Below are positions 9,870 to 21,070 of a stretch of DNA of 64,000 nucleotides, one piece after another; the stretch's first letter is position 1, and each line of letters starts with the position of its first letter. Origin of the DNA: Emydura subglobosa. Its lineage: Eukaryota; Chordata; Testudines; Chelidae. The translations under genes were made by a program, and so were the position numbers. Location: NCBI GenBank assembly GCA_007922225.1, contig ML679954.1:27756240-27820239 (forward strand), written 5' to 3'. The notes beneath the pieces are model-generated. The model was not told the DNA's origin and made no database searches. It saw nothing but the letters and a program-made list of their open reading frames with translations.

Positions 9870-12800
9870 CCCATTCTGATCTTTAATACCTTATATGAAA
9901 TTTCCATAAATGTTGTGAAACTGACATATAAAAAGTATGAGACAATTTTTTTAAGACTGTATAAATTTCTCAAACCAAGACTGCAGAAATCTACAGTACA
10001 ATCTGTAAGAAAAATATAAGTATTTTTCTAGCAATATATACACACACAACTAAAACAAAATGTACCTATTTGTGGTTTGGTTTGAATTAACAGTCTACAG
10101 CACAATTGGGCAATCCACCGCTAAAGTGGAAGGTTAAGTGCTGGTCTTAAATATATATAATTAGAAAGATGAAATACCAAGCCAAGGAGACTGATGCTTA
10201 TTAATCAAGGCTTTTTGTTAAACTACCTCAGCACCATGCTCTTATTAGGTATCTCCCTTATTTAAGTAGCAGGAACACCTTGGAATATGAATTCCTTCAG
10301 TAATTTCTATGTTTCTGTCTCCCAGATCAGTACACTGAATGTCAGTGTTTACAACCTACAATTCGGTTTTGCATTCCTACTTCAAGCCGTATCAACCAAT
10401 TTATTTTAAAATAACCATTTGCTCTTTTCCCCAGTATCCTATGACTTTCTATCTTCCAGTATTCCTCAGCTGTTCTGCTAACTTTTTATACAAATATCTT
10501 ATTTGTGCAACTTACTTTTCTTTTCTTTTTTAATTCTCTAATCTTTTTATGTAACACTGGTACATTTTGCTAGAAATAAAAATTTTTTTAAGTAATTATA
10601 ACAATTTCTGTTTGCCTTGCTCTGCTTAGAGGGTTCTAATCCCCTAGGTAGGTTTTTGTTTGTTTATTTTTGGCCTTTGTTTTTAAACCTGTAGGGAGTG
10701 ATTATGTAGAAGGTATTAAGGTATGCTTAATATATTACTGAGATGTAACATATTAAGCAGAACTATTTACATTTAAGAGACAGGATACCATTATTTACAC
10801 TTTAAAAGGCCTTGTAGGTCAGAAACAGAGGAAAAATTGCTATATCTATAGAGTCAATGTTTGATATTTTTTCAGAAAGGTCTAACGGAGTCATCGTTCT
10901 AAATTTCTCTATATGCAGGAAGTTCAAACAATACATTTCTACAAATAAACCTGTACCAAGGAAAAAACTTCTGCGTTGCTTATTAACATTCAGTATTATG
11001 TGCTATATATTTTTAACCAAAATGTGCAACCCAATCTTATGTAGCCTATAACATAACAGTGAAAGAATAATTTACTACCGTACTTTTAATGCCTCACTGA
11101 ATAGCTCGCCTGGAAACTATGAGCTAGATTTTCTTTTTCTCTGTCCTTTGAAAGGATGTGTGTGTCTGAGAGACAAGATTGCCATGTTACTGCCAATTCT
11201 CTAATACATAGTCTTGTACACTGGAAATCAGTATGGAACGCTGCATTCACATCTCCTGTAACTTTTTACAGCCTTTAAATTGCCAGTCTTCTGACTACAT
11301 TTCTTCAAACAATATTGTCATCTGACTGATATCAATCAAACAGTACTGCCCTTTGATGTCAGGACTCACAGAGTCATCCCACTTGACTGAATTCTGATTA
11401 CCTCTGTACTCAGGAAAATAAATGTGATTTTTTTTTTAAGATCACAGCCATGAGCTGTGAGTATTTAATAAAAGCAATGCTGACTCCTCATTTGGAAAGA
11501 ATAATGCCAAAAATATTACCCTTGGGCATATCTTTGTGTACTCTATTTAGTCACTCTTCATAAGGCTAGGCAAGTTTCTAGCAGCTGATAATAAAAATGC
11601 AGAAGTTTAACCTCTGATTACAGGTTTGATCTGCTATCAAACTGGCTCACAAATCTCCCACATGCTACTAGTACTACAGAGGAGGAGTTGTACTCAGTAA
11701 ACATTCCTTGTGCTATTTTCCACTACGCTGTGATAGGGCAGATTCCATCAGCTATCTTTTTTTCTTTTAATTGAGTGTTTGTTGAAGCATGACTCAAAGA
11801 TAGGAGCCCTGACTCAGAAATAAAAATTGGAGCTCAAATTCGCCATTACTTAATTCAGACAGGGAAAGACTCCTACTGGTCTTGCAGGGCCTGGGGAGCA
11901 AAGCATGGACGTTCCACTCTGAAGCACTAGAAATGCTGCTCAAGCTGAGTGCTGCAGCCACCTAGACAACATGGAGGTAGAAGCTGGCAGGGACAAGTCA
12001 GGAGGCATTCACTCACAAAACTGTGTTGAAAATTAGACTCGTAATGGGGAATTCTCTGATCTGTGGAGAAACCAACTTTTGAAATTTTTTTCCTGCATCT
12101 CCCTCTGTCCCTTTGGGTCTCATCTCTCCTTCTGTTCTTCTCTCTGATTTCACGCATATACCTCTTTCCCAACACATGTGAACAAAATTTACAGTGATAA
12201 CTTATATCGCAGTGAATCCAACTCCTGGATCCTGCCACAGTGTTACTTTTTGTCCTGGGTGCAGTGTTGCCAGTCCTGCTGCTCCTTTGTCCCCAAATCC
12301 TGTCTGTCTCTCTTCAATTGGACTTCACAGGAATCTACTGCTTTAAAAAAAACAATGTTGATTTTCCTATGTGGCTTATGCGTACTATTCAAGAAATAGA
12401 CATACATACACCCAGACCCTGCTACCTCCTCCTTTACATGGCATTGGGCCAGAACTGCTTCTCTACATTAGCAGGGAATCCATGAGTTCTCAAACCAATC
12501 TCCTTGCAAGGATCCCCCTACATCACACAAAGCTTCCATAATCCTAGCTGCAAGAGTTGGTTCCATTGGCCACTTTATTTAAAGAGCCCACTCTTAAATC
12601 ACTATACCCAATCAGAGAGAACTGTTTAGGTAGAAGTAGCAACTAGTAACAATAGCACTGTCATGAGTAAGGCGTGGGTGCATATGAGGGACCACACCCA
12701 CAAAATTGGGATTGAGAGTAAACTTCTCAGAGAGTGAAAGTTGCCTGCAGTTGAAATGTTCTGGTTTTTAAACATTACACAGTATGAACTTTTAAGTGGA

Positions 12801-13012
12801 TAGATTAATCATAAAAGCTTAGTGTAGCAAAACCTGCACCAAAGCAAGAGGTCTACACACAACTAAAAGTATTGTAACCTATATTGCTACACCCTTTTCT
12901 TCCAAAGGAAACTGTACTCTTCTATTTCCAGAGACCCTGTTGCTTTACAGTAGCTCTTGTTCACTTATTTCTTTACTTCAATAACTGCTCTGAAGTCACG
13001 TAGGATGGGATT
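9870..13012. other. Unique AT-rich non-coding sequence
   Basis: About 3.1 kb with no repeat family or exon I can support. A small inverted pair CACAGC...GCTGTG lies near 11444-11460. Open frames around 11927-12485 are short, overlap on both strands and show no domain. Confidence 0.45.
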
Positions 13013-13126
13013 CTCAAAACACTCAACACTGGCCTAACACTTCGCCTTGAAATCAATGGAAGTTTTATCATTATTTCAGTGGACACAAAATTAAACCAAC
13101 ACTAAATGCTTTGAAAATCCCACTGT
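13013..13126. repeat. Palindromic repeat (GGGATTTTCAAA family)
   Basis: The left arm GGGATTCTCAAAACACTCAA pairs with the right arm CTTTGAAAATCCCACT, with inner segments AACACTGGCCTAACAC and CCAACACTAAATGC in inverted order. A TGAAATCAATGGAAG core sits near the centre. Confidence 0.6.
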
Positions 13127-14151
13127 TACAATACAATCCAGAATATTATTTGACAGCAAACTATCAGTGAAGAAAAGCAAAACAGAATCACCTTGTGCTG
13201 CTCAGCTCATACAGTCTTTTAAATGAATGGATCGTTTAACTGTTCATCATAACTTGGTCATTTCCCTCTCTCACTGCATCTATCTCAGTATTCTTCACTC
13301 TTCATATTATTAGGCTCTCTCTAAACTAGTCCAGTTCTCATAATCTATGTTTCTGCTTAAACTGTGGCCATCATCTGATTGTGTCTCTTATGAAAACTCA
13401 AGTTTTTTGCTAGTACTTGGTTTGTGTACTGGTTGCACTCTCACTCCATCACTGCTGCTAATCCATAAAGCTTGTTGGCATATCAGAGCAGATGAACTGT
13501 TTCTTTGGATGGGTCATTTGTCCAGGAATGACTTATGTCACAAGACAACTCAAATTCCCTAAATACTGCATTCATTCCCAGCCAGTAAATACATTTCTGT
13601 GCCCTTGTAGACAACCTTCAATCCCTGAGGGGAAGAATAATTCATTTTTATCAAATCCATCTTCAACACTCGTGGCATAACGACACCCACTCACTTATAG
13701 GTTGTACCCCTTCAAACAATCTGTTCATTCCTGATGTGGAAAAATAGGATGACGTAAAAAAAAACAACTTGTTTTAATTCTAGCCATCCAAAGTGTTCAC
13801 TGGGAATATTTAAGGGATCCAGTCAGTTTCTGAATCTAACTAAACTGCTCTCAGTCTTTCCCCAGAAACAGACATTTGTGACTATTCACAGCATCAGCTT
13901 CTATCTTTGTGTCAATTAAACATTCCCTGCCTTGATTCTCATCCAGCAGTTTGCCCTCACCTGAGCTGTACATGTTTCTTAAAATCATATTTTGGGGATC
14001 ACTTCAGATCATTCAAAAGGGTTTTTATTTCAATCTACTCCCTGAATGGTTTATGGTTACAATATACTTCTATTGGTAAGCTATATGATTATAGGAAATC
14101 TGTCTATGCCAGTACTGCTGTCAGATGTTACACTGTATGGCCATGCTTTAG
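13127..14151. other. Unique non-coding sequence
   Basis: Nothing recognisable up to the start of the CR1 3' tail at 14152. Confidence 0.45.
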
Positions 14152-14786
14152 ATCATAGAATCATAGAAGTGTAGGATTGGAAGGGACCTCAGCAGGCCAT
14201 CTTGTCCAGTCCCCTGCACTCCAGGCAGGACTAAGTAATAACCAGACCATTCGTGACAGTTGTGTGTGTCTAACCTTTCTCTAAAACCTCCAGTGACTGA
14301 GATTCCACAACCTCCATAGTTAAGCAATTTGTGCTTAACTATCCTGACAGGAAGATTTTTCCTAAAGTCCATCCTAAACCTCCCTTGCTGCAATTTAAGC
14401 CCATTGCTTTCTGTCTTATCCTCAGAGGTTAAGGAGAAAAAATTTCACCCTCCTCCTCGTAACAACATTTTATGTCCTTGAAAACTGTTATCAAACCCAT
14501 TTTTTTTCAATCTTTCCTCATAGATCATGTTTTGTAGACCTTTAATCATTTTTGTTGCTCTTCTCTGGACTTTCTCCAATTTGTCCACATCTTTCCTGAA
14601 ATATGGCACCCAGAACTGGACACAATACTCCAGTTGAGACCTTATCAGCGCAGAGGACAATGGAAGAATTACTTTTCATGTCTTGCTTACAACACTCCAG
14701 CGTTCCACATTTAGCTTGTGATCCACTATAATCCCCAAAACCCTTTCTGCAATACTTCCTAGGCAGTCATTTCCCATTTTGTATGT
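14152..14786 (-). mobile_element. CR1 LINE, 3' end piece of the nested host copy
   Basis: On the minus strand the piece ends with the CR1 3' signature (plus-strand ATCATAGAATCATAGAAG at 14152). It encodes the C-terminal part of ORF2: the frame at 14445-14660 contains [11 protein letters not shown] and [11 protein letters not shown], characteristic of CR1 ORF2 after the reverse transcriptase. It continues across the LTR insertion at 15652. The copy was once continuous, because the flanks join in the order expected for CR1. Confidence 0.9.
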
Positions 14787-14791
14787 GTGCA
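14787..14791. repeat. Target-site duplication of the LTR, left copy
   Basis: GTGCA at 14787-14791 is repeated at 15647-15651, directly flanking the TG...CA element. Confidence 0.75.
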
Positions 14792-15646
14792 TGTAGTGAG
14801 GGGACGTGGACTCCCTCCAAGACTGACAAGGAGGACCTGCCATCCACCCCTTGGCAGACAGAACAAGGAAGGTCACACCTACCATGCTGGAAGCAGAAGG
14901 GCAGGACAGGAACAGGAAGTATAAAGGGTGGGCCCTCTAGCTCAGTTGGGGGGAGCTGCTGGAGAAGGAAGACCTCTCTCACCCGACGTTGCTGCCCAGG
15001 CCTGACTGCTGCAGCACTGAGGACCCAGAGGAGCTACCTGCCGCCAGGGACCCGGAGAAGCCGCCAGAGCTGCCTGCTGCTGGGGACCTGCCAGAACTGC
15101 TGACTGCCTGGGATGCCAAGGAGATGTTGGGGTTACTCTTTGCTGTTTACCCCAGGGAGACTGACAACGATCCGAGGCCGAAGTACTCCAGGGAGGGGAG
15201 GTAGGAAGTAACCTAGGGGAACCAGACAATAGTCCAATTGTGCTGTGGCCTGATACCACATCAGTATGTTTAGGCTGGAGCTCCACTGACCCCAGAGCAG
15301 AACACTCTGCCATTGTGAGAGCCCTGGGCTGGGACCTGGGTGAGTAGGGTGGGGCCAGTTCCCCCTTTTCCCTCCCCTGCTGCCAGCCCCACCCTTAGGA
15401 TGGCAGCTACCTCATCACAGGCCAGGAGACCTATTCGTGCTCACCTCTGTTTGTAATCCCCTAGACTGTGTTTGGTGCTCACCCCTACCTGTGAGCTCTA
15501 GACTGCTTAGTTGCCTTGACCTGCCTGAGGAGCCGGGCTCCAGATATAGCTAATCCCTGCTTTGAGCCTGCCTACACAATTGTGACAGCAAGGGGCCAAG
15601 GCCTCCCTCACAGACTGACAAGGAGGGATGGCCACACTCTCCTGCA
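14792..15646 (+). mobile_element. Solo LTR of an LTR retrotransposon
   Basis: The 855-bp insertion splits CR1 ORF2. It starts TGTAGTGAGG and ends CTCCTGCA, giving canonical TG...CA ends, and is flanked by a 5-bp duplication GTGCA. A TATA-like TATAAAG at 14920-14926 supports the plus orientation. No second LTR or internal gag/pol region is seen, so it is a solo LTR left by recombination between two LTRs. A 26-bp motif (CTCCCTC..GACTGACAAGGAGG) occurs near both ends, at 14811-14836 and 15603-15628, matching 22 of 26 positions. Five-base duplications occur in Ty3/gypsy and some endogenous retroviral families; I cannot choose between them. Open frames inside, including a 123-codon minus-strand one, are chance frames in GC-rich DNA. 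Confidence 0.75.
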
Positions 15647-15651
15647 GTGCA
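15647..15651. repeat. Target-site duplication of the LTR, right copy
   Basis: GTGCA, matching 14787-14791. Confidence 0.75.
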
Positions 15652-16465
15652 ATTCATTGTTCCTTCCTAAGTGGCGTACTTTGCATTTGTCCTTACTGAA
15701 TTTTATCCTCTTTACATTTCTCCAGTTTGTCCAGATCACTTTGAGTTTTAATCCTATCATCCAAAGCACTTGCAACCCCTCCCAGCTTGGTATCATCTGA
15801 AAACTTTATAAGTGTACTCTTTATGCCATTATCCAAATCATTGATGAAGACATTGAACAGAACCAAACACAAGAGCAATCCCTGCGGGACCCCACTTGAT
15901 ATGCCCTTCCAGATTAACTGTTATAACTACTCTCTGGAAACTGTTTTGGAAGCCAGTTATGCACCCATCTTATAGTAGCTCCATCTAGGCTATATTTCCC
16001 TAATTTGTTTATGAGAAGGTCATGTGAGACACTATCACAAGTTTACTAAAGTCAAGATATACTACATCAGACCGCTTCCCCCATCCCTTTGTTACCTTGT
16101 CAAAGAAAGCTATTAGATTGGTTTGACATGATTTGTTTTTGATAAATTCATGTTGACTATTACTTATCACCTTATTATCTACTAGCTGTTTGCAAATTGA
16201 TTGTTTGATTATTTGCGCCATTATCTGTCCAGGTACTGAAGTTAAGCTGACTGGTCTGTAATTCCCTGTGTTGTCCTTATTCCCCTTTTTATAGATTGGC
16301 ACTATATCTGATCTCTTCAAGTCCTGTTATCATTCCTGTCTTCCATGAGTGTATGAAGATAATCGCTAATAGCTCAGATATCTCCGCAGTCAGCTCCTTG
16401 AGTATTTTAGGATGTATTTCATCAGGATGTATTTCACCTTTTGACTTGAAAGCACCTAACTTCTC
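15652..16465 (-). mobile_element. CR1 LINE, reverse-transcriptase piece of the nested host copy
   Basis: This continues the minus-strand CR1 toward its 5' side. It covers most of the reverse transcriptase and is cut at its right end by the Harbinger insertion at 16469. The sequence resumes at 19047 in the expected CR1 order. Confidence 0.9.
15693..16465 (-). pseudogene. CR1 ORF2 reverse transcriptase, broken
   Basis: CR1 ORF2 encodes an endonuclease and a reverse transcriptase that prime reverse transcription at a nicked target. Reading the minus strand, I see HPDEIHPKILKEL, then DIVPIYKKGNK and GNYRPVSLTSVPG (fingers region), VVYLDFSK, and later [13 protein letters not shown] with FSDDTKLGG. 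The last is the FADD catalytic motif with an alanine to serine change. The pieces lie in different frames, with the break between VVYLDFSK and the palm region, so no continuous protein is possible. Downstream the LTR interrupts the frame again. The endonuclease part is absent. Confidence 0.85.
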
Positions 16466-16468
16466 TAA
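16466..16468. repeat. Target-site duplication of Harbinger copy 1, left
   Basis: TAA at 16466-16468 matches TAA at 19044-19046. A 3-bp TWA-type duplication is typical of PIF/Harbinger. Confidence 0.7.
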
Positions 16469-16800
16469 GGGTATGTCTACACTGCAAAGTGGAGTCAATT
16501 TAATTTCAGGAGACTTTCACCTACCGAATTTCTGAAGTCAGAGCAAGTGATCACACCATGTGCATTGCGTCAGGGGTTTGCGTCCCCACCAGCCGCGCTT
16601 GCATCAATAATCAGAGCAATGCACCGTGGGTAGCTATCCCACAGTGCAACTACCTGCACTGCATTTTGGGAAGGTTGTCTTCCTCCCATGATGAAACGTG
16701 TTCCCTCATCCCCTCTTTGTCCAAAACAAAGAGAGGAATGTTTTTTCACGCCATTTTTCCAAACCCATCTCTGCCACGTGCACGCCATTGCCGGAGAGGC

Positions 16801-18054
16801 ATGGAGCATGCTCAGCTGTACATTATAATTGTGAGCATCACAAATACCTTACAGCTTATCCTGCAGTATTTTCAAGGCCGAGACAGGAGCTGCAGTGCAG
16901 AAAATTGCAATGTTACTGAAGCTACCCTGCTTCAAGCCATAGAGCAAAACAACTCCTGTTTGCTGCAGGCTGTCATGCAACATCTTCAGTTGGTGAAACG
17001 CCAGTTCTGGTCCCGGGAAACAAGCACAGACTGGTGGGATCACATCATTATGAAGGTGCGGGATGATGATCAGTGGCTGCGAAAATGTATGCGAAAGACC
17101 ACTTTCATTGAACTTTGCACAGAGCTGTCCCCAGCCCTGAAGTGCATGAATACTGCTTGAGACCTGCTCTGACAGTGGCGAAGCGAGTGGCAATCACTAT
17201 ATGGAAGCTAGCAACCCCAGACTGCTACCGGTCAGTTGGGAATCAATTCGGAGTTAGTAAATCCACCATGGGAGCTGCTGTGATGCAAGTTGTGCTGGGC
17301 CATTGAAAGACTTCTGCTAAGAAGGGTAGTGATGTTGGGAAATGTGCAGGACATAGTGGACGGGTTTGCCACAATGGGGTTCCCAAACTGTGATGGGGTA
17401 ATAGATGGCATGCATATCCCTATCTTAGCACCAGACCACCTTGCCACAGAGTATATAATCCAAAAGGGATACTTCACAATGGTGTTGCAGGCCCTTGTGG
17501 ATCACAGGGGACGTTTCACCGACATCAGTGTGGGGTGGTCTGGAAAGGTGCATGACGCGTGCATCTTTAGGAACTCAGGTCTGTTCAAAAAGATGCAGGT
17601 GGGCATTTTCTTCCCTGACCAAAAAATAAATATTGGCTATGTTGAAATGCCAATAGTGGTCCTGGGGGATCCTGTCTACCCCTTGCTCTCCTGGCTAATG
17701 AAGCCTTATATTGGGCACCCAGACAGCGAGAAGGAGCATTTCAATAATACACTCAGCAAGTGCAGAATGGTGGTGGAATGTGCATTTGGCCACTTAAAGG
17801 TAATATGGCGCAGTTTGCTCACTAGGTGAGACCTCAGTGAACGCAACATCCCAACTGTTATCTCTGCCTGATGTGTGCTCCATAATGTGTGTGAAACAAA
17901 GGGGCAAAAGTTCCCGCAGGGTTGGGTTGTGGAGGCTGATAGGCTGGCCGCAAATTTTGAGCAGCCAGATTCCAGTGCTACGCTGAGAGCCAACTGCAGA
18001 GCGCTGCACCTCAGGGAAGCATTGAAAATCTGTTTTTGCAGTGAACTGCAGTAA
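16801..18054 (+). pseudogene. Harbinger DDE transposase (HARBI1-like), broken
   Basis: The transposase would cut and join the element ends in the nucleus, working with the Myb-like protein. The likely start is the ATG at 16801 inside a frame open from 16558, because copy 2 has a matching ATG with the shared VSITNT motif. The first frame stops at 17158-17160; a second frame covers 17115-17306; a third, 17290-17829, holds the catalytic domain. All three DDE residues are visible in the third frame: Asp in VIDGMHI (17404-17406), Asp in GDPVYPLLSWLMKPY (17668-17670) and Glu in VVECAFG (17776-17778). In-frame stops then occur at 17827-17829 and again in the CVLHNVC region, before the natural end at 18052-18054. 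There are at least two frameshifts and two stops, so it is inactive. Confidence 0.9.
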
Positions 18055-18162
18055 TGTACGTTTCAGTGCTTTTTCCCCACAAATAAGAAATTGGACTTGG
18101 GACATAATCACAGAAATGCGATTTGCTATACACCATCCCCAGATGTGCCTTTCCTGGCATTT

Positions 18163-18645
18163 CAGTCAGTAACACTGTCTTGTGTCTGGCTGGGCTGCTC
18201 TGGGGTAATGAACAGGTCCTGGCAATCAGGGAGAATGGATACACTGCTCTCCTGCCCCCTGTTCTCCTCATCCTCAGAGTCCTCCTCATTCATCCTGGAC
18301 TAGGATTCTACAGAGGTATCAATGCTGCGTGGTGGCCCAGTGGTGGGGTAACTGCCGAGAATCTCATGCAGTTCCACATAAAAGCAGCACATCTTTGATG
18401 ACAAGCCAGAATGACTGTTCACCTCCCTAGTTTTCTGACATGCCTGCCTCAGCTCTTTGATTTTAAAGCAGCACTGCTGCGCGTTCCTGTTGTGGCCCTT
18501 CTCTACCATACTACGCAATATCTTCTCACAGATATCTAAATTTCTTTTGCTGGCTTGGAACTGAGCCAGAACAGGCTCTTCACCCCACAGGCTGATGAGA
18601 TCCAAGACCTCAGGTCGACTCTATGCTGGAGCGCATTTGGGGCGT
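18163..18645 (-). pseudogene. Harbinger Myb/trihelix (SANT-like) protein, exon 1, broken
   Basis: The minus strand encodes a trihelix Myb-like DNA-binding domain: DLISLWGEE, a KRNLDICEKI segment, GHNRNAQQC, FKIKELRQA and CCFYVELHEILG. An acidic tail NEEDSEDEENRGQ and the DLFITPEQPS motif follow. One TAG at 18300-18302 interrupts the frame, and another stop precedes DLISLW. This second Harbinger protein is known to help the transposase reach the nucleus and bind the ends. It points toward the transposase gene. Exon 2, present in copy 2 at 33255-33485, is absent here. Confidence 0.85.
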
Positions 18646-19043
18646 GCAGTCGCCATGAAAAGTTCAGCTACAGAGCTCTCACCATGCTGACCAAACAGGA
18701 AATGGGAATTCAAAATTTCTTGGAGCATCGGGGAGGGGCTGTTTCCTGTGCATGTGGCCGTGGCACAGCAGAGTGCGAATGTCCAGAGTGGTCACAACAG
18801 AGCATGATGAAATACCTGCCGGAAGCCAATGATGTCGATTTATGTTGCGCTCTGCCTACATTGACGCTCACTCAACCCACAGAATTCGACTTCAGCGCTA
18901 CGCCACTTGCGGAGGTGGTTTTATTAAGTCGAATGTTACTGCATTTAGGTAGGCAGAACTGACATGTCAGTGGAGACACATACTCTATGTGGGCGTCGTA
19001 AGTCGCATTATGTCAGACCTACATGGTCAGTGTAGACCAGGCC

Positions 19044-19046
19044 TAA
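19044..19046. repeat. Target-site duplication of Harbinger copy 1, right
   Basis: TAA, matching 16466-16468. CR1 sequence resumes immediately after it. Confidence 0.7.
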
Positions 19047-19244
19047 GTAACGTTTAACATGCTCTTTCCCTATTTTAGGCTAATATCCTACCACATTTTC
19101 ACTGATGCCATTATGTTAGATGTCCAATCACTACTAACCTTTTTGGTGAAACCTGAAAAAAAATAAAAGTCATTTAGAGCTTTTGCCATTTCCACATTTC
19201 CTGTTATTGTCTTCCCCTCCTCACTGAGCCTCATAGCCTCTCCC
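19047..19244 (-). mobile_element. CR1 LINE, third piece of the nested host copy
   Basis: The plus strand shows the antisense of CR1 ORF2 upstream of the reverse transcriptase core (CTCTTTCCCTATTTTAGGCT, then CCATTTCCACATTTCCTG), continuing from 16465. It is cut by the plus-strand CR1 beginning near 19245. Confidence 0.8.
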
Positions 19245-19949
19245 TGTCTAGGCAGCAGTTCTGCAGAAAAGGACCTGGGGGTTACAGTGGACAAGAAGCT
19301 GGATATGAGTCAGCAGTGTGCCCTGGTTGCCAAGAATGCTAATAGCATATTGGGCTGCATTTTAGTAGGAGCATTGCTAGCAGATCGAGGGAAGTGATTA
19401 TTCCCCTCCATTCGGCATTGATGAGGCCACCTCTAGAGTATTGTGTACAGTTTTGGGCACCCACTATAGGAAGGATGTGAACAAACTGGAGAGAGTCCAG
19501 CGGAGGGCAACCAAAATGATTAGGGGGATGGGGCATATGACTTATGAGGAGAGGCTGAGGGACCTGGGCTTATCTAGACTGCAGAAGAGAACAGTGAGGG
19601 GGATTTGATAGAAGCCTTTAACTACCTCAAAAGGGATTCCAAAGAGGATGGAGATAGGCTGTTCACAGTGCTGGCAGATGACAGAATAAGGAGCAATGGT
19701 CTCAAGTTGCAGTGGGGGAGGCCTAGGTTGAATATTAGGACAACCTTTTTCACTAAGAGGGCGGTGAAGCAGTGGAATAAGTTACCTTGGGAGATAGTGG
19801 AATCTCCATTCTTAGAGGTTTTTAAGACCCAGCTTGACAAAGCCCTGGCTGGGTTGATTTAGTTGGGGTTGGTCCTGCTTTGAGCAGGGTGTTGGACTAG
19901 ATGACCTCTTGAGGTCCCTTCCAACACTAACATTCTATGATTCCATGAT
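19245..19949 (+). mobile_element. CR1 LINE, 5'-truncated 3' end on the opposite strand
   Basis: This is a 0.7-kb CR1 3' end, starting near TAGGCAGCAGTTCTGCAG and ending ATTCTATGATTCCATGAT. It covers the C-terminal part of ORF2 and the short 3' UTR with GTTGGACTAGATGACCTC. Minus-strand CR1 sequence (CTTGCTTCTAACGTAT) picks up right after it, so it inserted into the older copy. CR1 normally inserts with 5' truncation and without a long target duplication. Confidence 0.9.
19605..19862 (+). pseudogene. CR1 ORF2 C-terminal fragment
   Basis: An uninterrupted stretch up to the natural stop encodes the CR1 ORF2 C-terminus: [45 protein letters not shown] and FKTQLDKALAG. The region just before it has several frameshifts, and everything upstream, including the reverse transcriptase, is missing because of 5' truncation. 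It therefore has no enzyme activity of its own. The same block appears at 57215-57490 in another CR1 copy. Confidence 0.85.
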
Positions 19950-19975
19950 CATCCCCTTGCTTCTAACGTATCAGT
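19950..19975 (-). mobile_element. CR1 LINE, last 5' piece of the nested host copy
   Basis: CCCCTTGCTTCTAACGTAT matches the remembered antisense CR1 word CTCTTGCTTCTAATGTAT, which should directly follow the sequence before 19245. Similarity fades within a few bases, which marks the 5' truncation point of the host CR1. Confidence 0.5.
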
Positions 19976-20838
19976 CAAAACATGACATATCTACATTATT
20001 TGGGTTTTCATATTTGTATCAGCTTTACTTCCAAGCTTCCTTTCATGAACCTCATTGAAAGCAAGACTGTCCTTTGAGTTGTATACTACATTAAGAGAGA
20101 AGTGTCAATGTTAGCTCTCTTTACTTCTACAGAAGCTCGTTCCTATACCCACATGCAGTACTCCAAATGGAAACTTTGCATGCTTTTAAAATACATCACA
20201 AATGTCAGATCTATATCCTTTACTCCATCTACCAGCCCACTTCTATTCTCTGATTAAGCAAATTTAAGCAGAGATGCTAAAGAAAATGTTTCAAGGATCA
20301 AGAAAATAATCATAGGATAAGTGCAGAATCGGGGCTTGCTCAAGGTGTTATTTCACATAAGGCCAGCTATGCTTATGGAACAGTCTAACCATCTGTCACT
20401 GATCAAAATCCTGCACTACTATTTAATTCTGGTACACAAGCAATGTGTGTTTTCTAAAACCCATGAAAATTCTTGTGCTTATTGTATTAGGAAATGAGAT
20501 ACTGCTTTCCATTTGAAAACACGAAAAGGTTTTAGTTTTAGGAAATCATTATACTTTGCACTTTCCCAGGTGCTCAGCCTGTCTCCCTTTTTTATCTAGG
20601 GCTACATTTCCTCTTTATCATAAACAAAGAGAAATAGATGGCGCTCAAGCCTCTAAATCCTCAGAATAGTAACCACATATATGGAGTGCTTAACAATTGG
20701 CAGAGCACAGCTGCTGAACGGAGATGGAAAAGCAACTACAGTGGTTGAGAAAACCCTGTAAAGTTAATTATCAAATCTTATGTGCATCCTAAAAATTGCA
20801 TTGCAAAGAAGCAATACTGGCAATGAATTACTGTAGAA
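19976..20838. other. Unique non-coding sequence
   Basis: No repeat family or coding frame is apparent. Confidence 0.45.
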
Positions 20839-21070
20839 GGCATGTTGACACTACAGCAGCTATTGTGGCATTGTAGCACCATAATGTACACTGACAGAAG
20901 GTGGTTTTCTGCCAATGTAGTTAATCCACCTATCCAAGAGGTAATAGCCAGCAGAATTCTTCCCATGGCCCTAGCTGTATCTAGTGGGGCTTAGGTCAAT
21001 CTAACTACATTGCACAGGGCACACATTTTTTTTCACAGGTCAGATCTAATTTTTAGGTGTAGACCAGGCC
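20839..21070. mobile_element. Harbinger-type MITE
   Basis: The 232-bp segment begins GGCATGTTGACACTACAGC and ends AGGTGTAGACCAGGCC. The reverse of the right end, GGCCTGGTCTACACCT, matches the Harbinger copies at 16469 and 31401. There is no coding capacity. The flanking 3-bp duplication is not clear, so the left edge is approximate. Confidence 0.65.

Larger units (their letters stand above)
16469..19043 (+). mobile_element. PIF/Harbinger DNA transposon, copy 1
   Basis: The 2,575-bp element is inserted in the CR1. The left end is GGGTATGTCTACACT; the right end read in reverse is GGCCTGGTCTACACT, an imperfect terminal inverted repeat matching 11 of 15 bases. It is flanked by TAA on both sides. 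It carries a decayed DDE transposase on the plus strand and a Myb/trihelix exon on the minus strand, in convergent order, as in animal Harbinger elements. Compared with copy 2 (31401-35488) it is about 1.5 kb shorter and lacks the intron and second exon of the Myb gene, so it is an internally deleted copy. Confidence 0.9.

Noticed and set aside
14942..15313. Open frame of 123 codons on the minus strand
   Set aside because: It lies inside the GC-rich solo LTR, overlaps frames on the other strand, and is Ser/Pro/Ala-rich without a domain; it is a chance frame.
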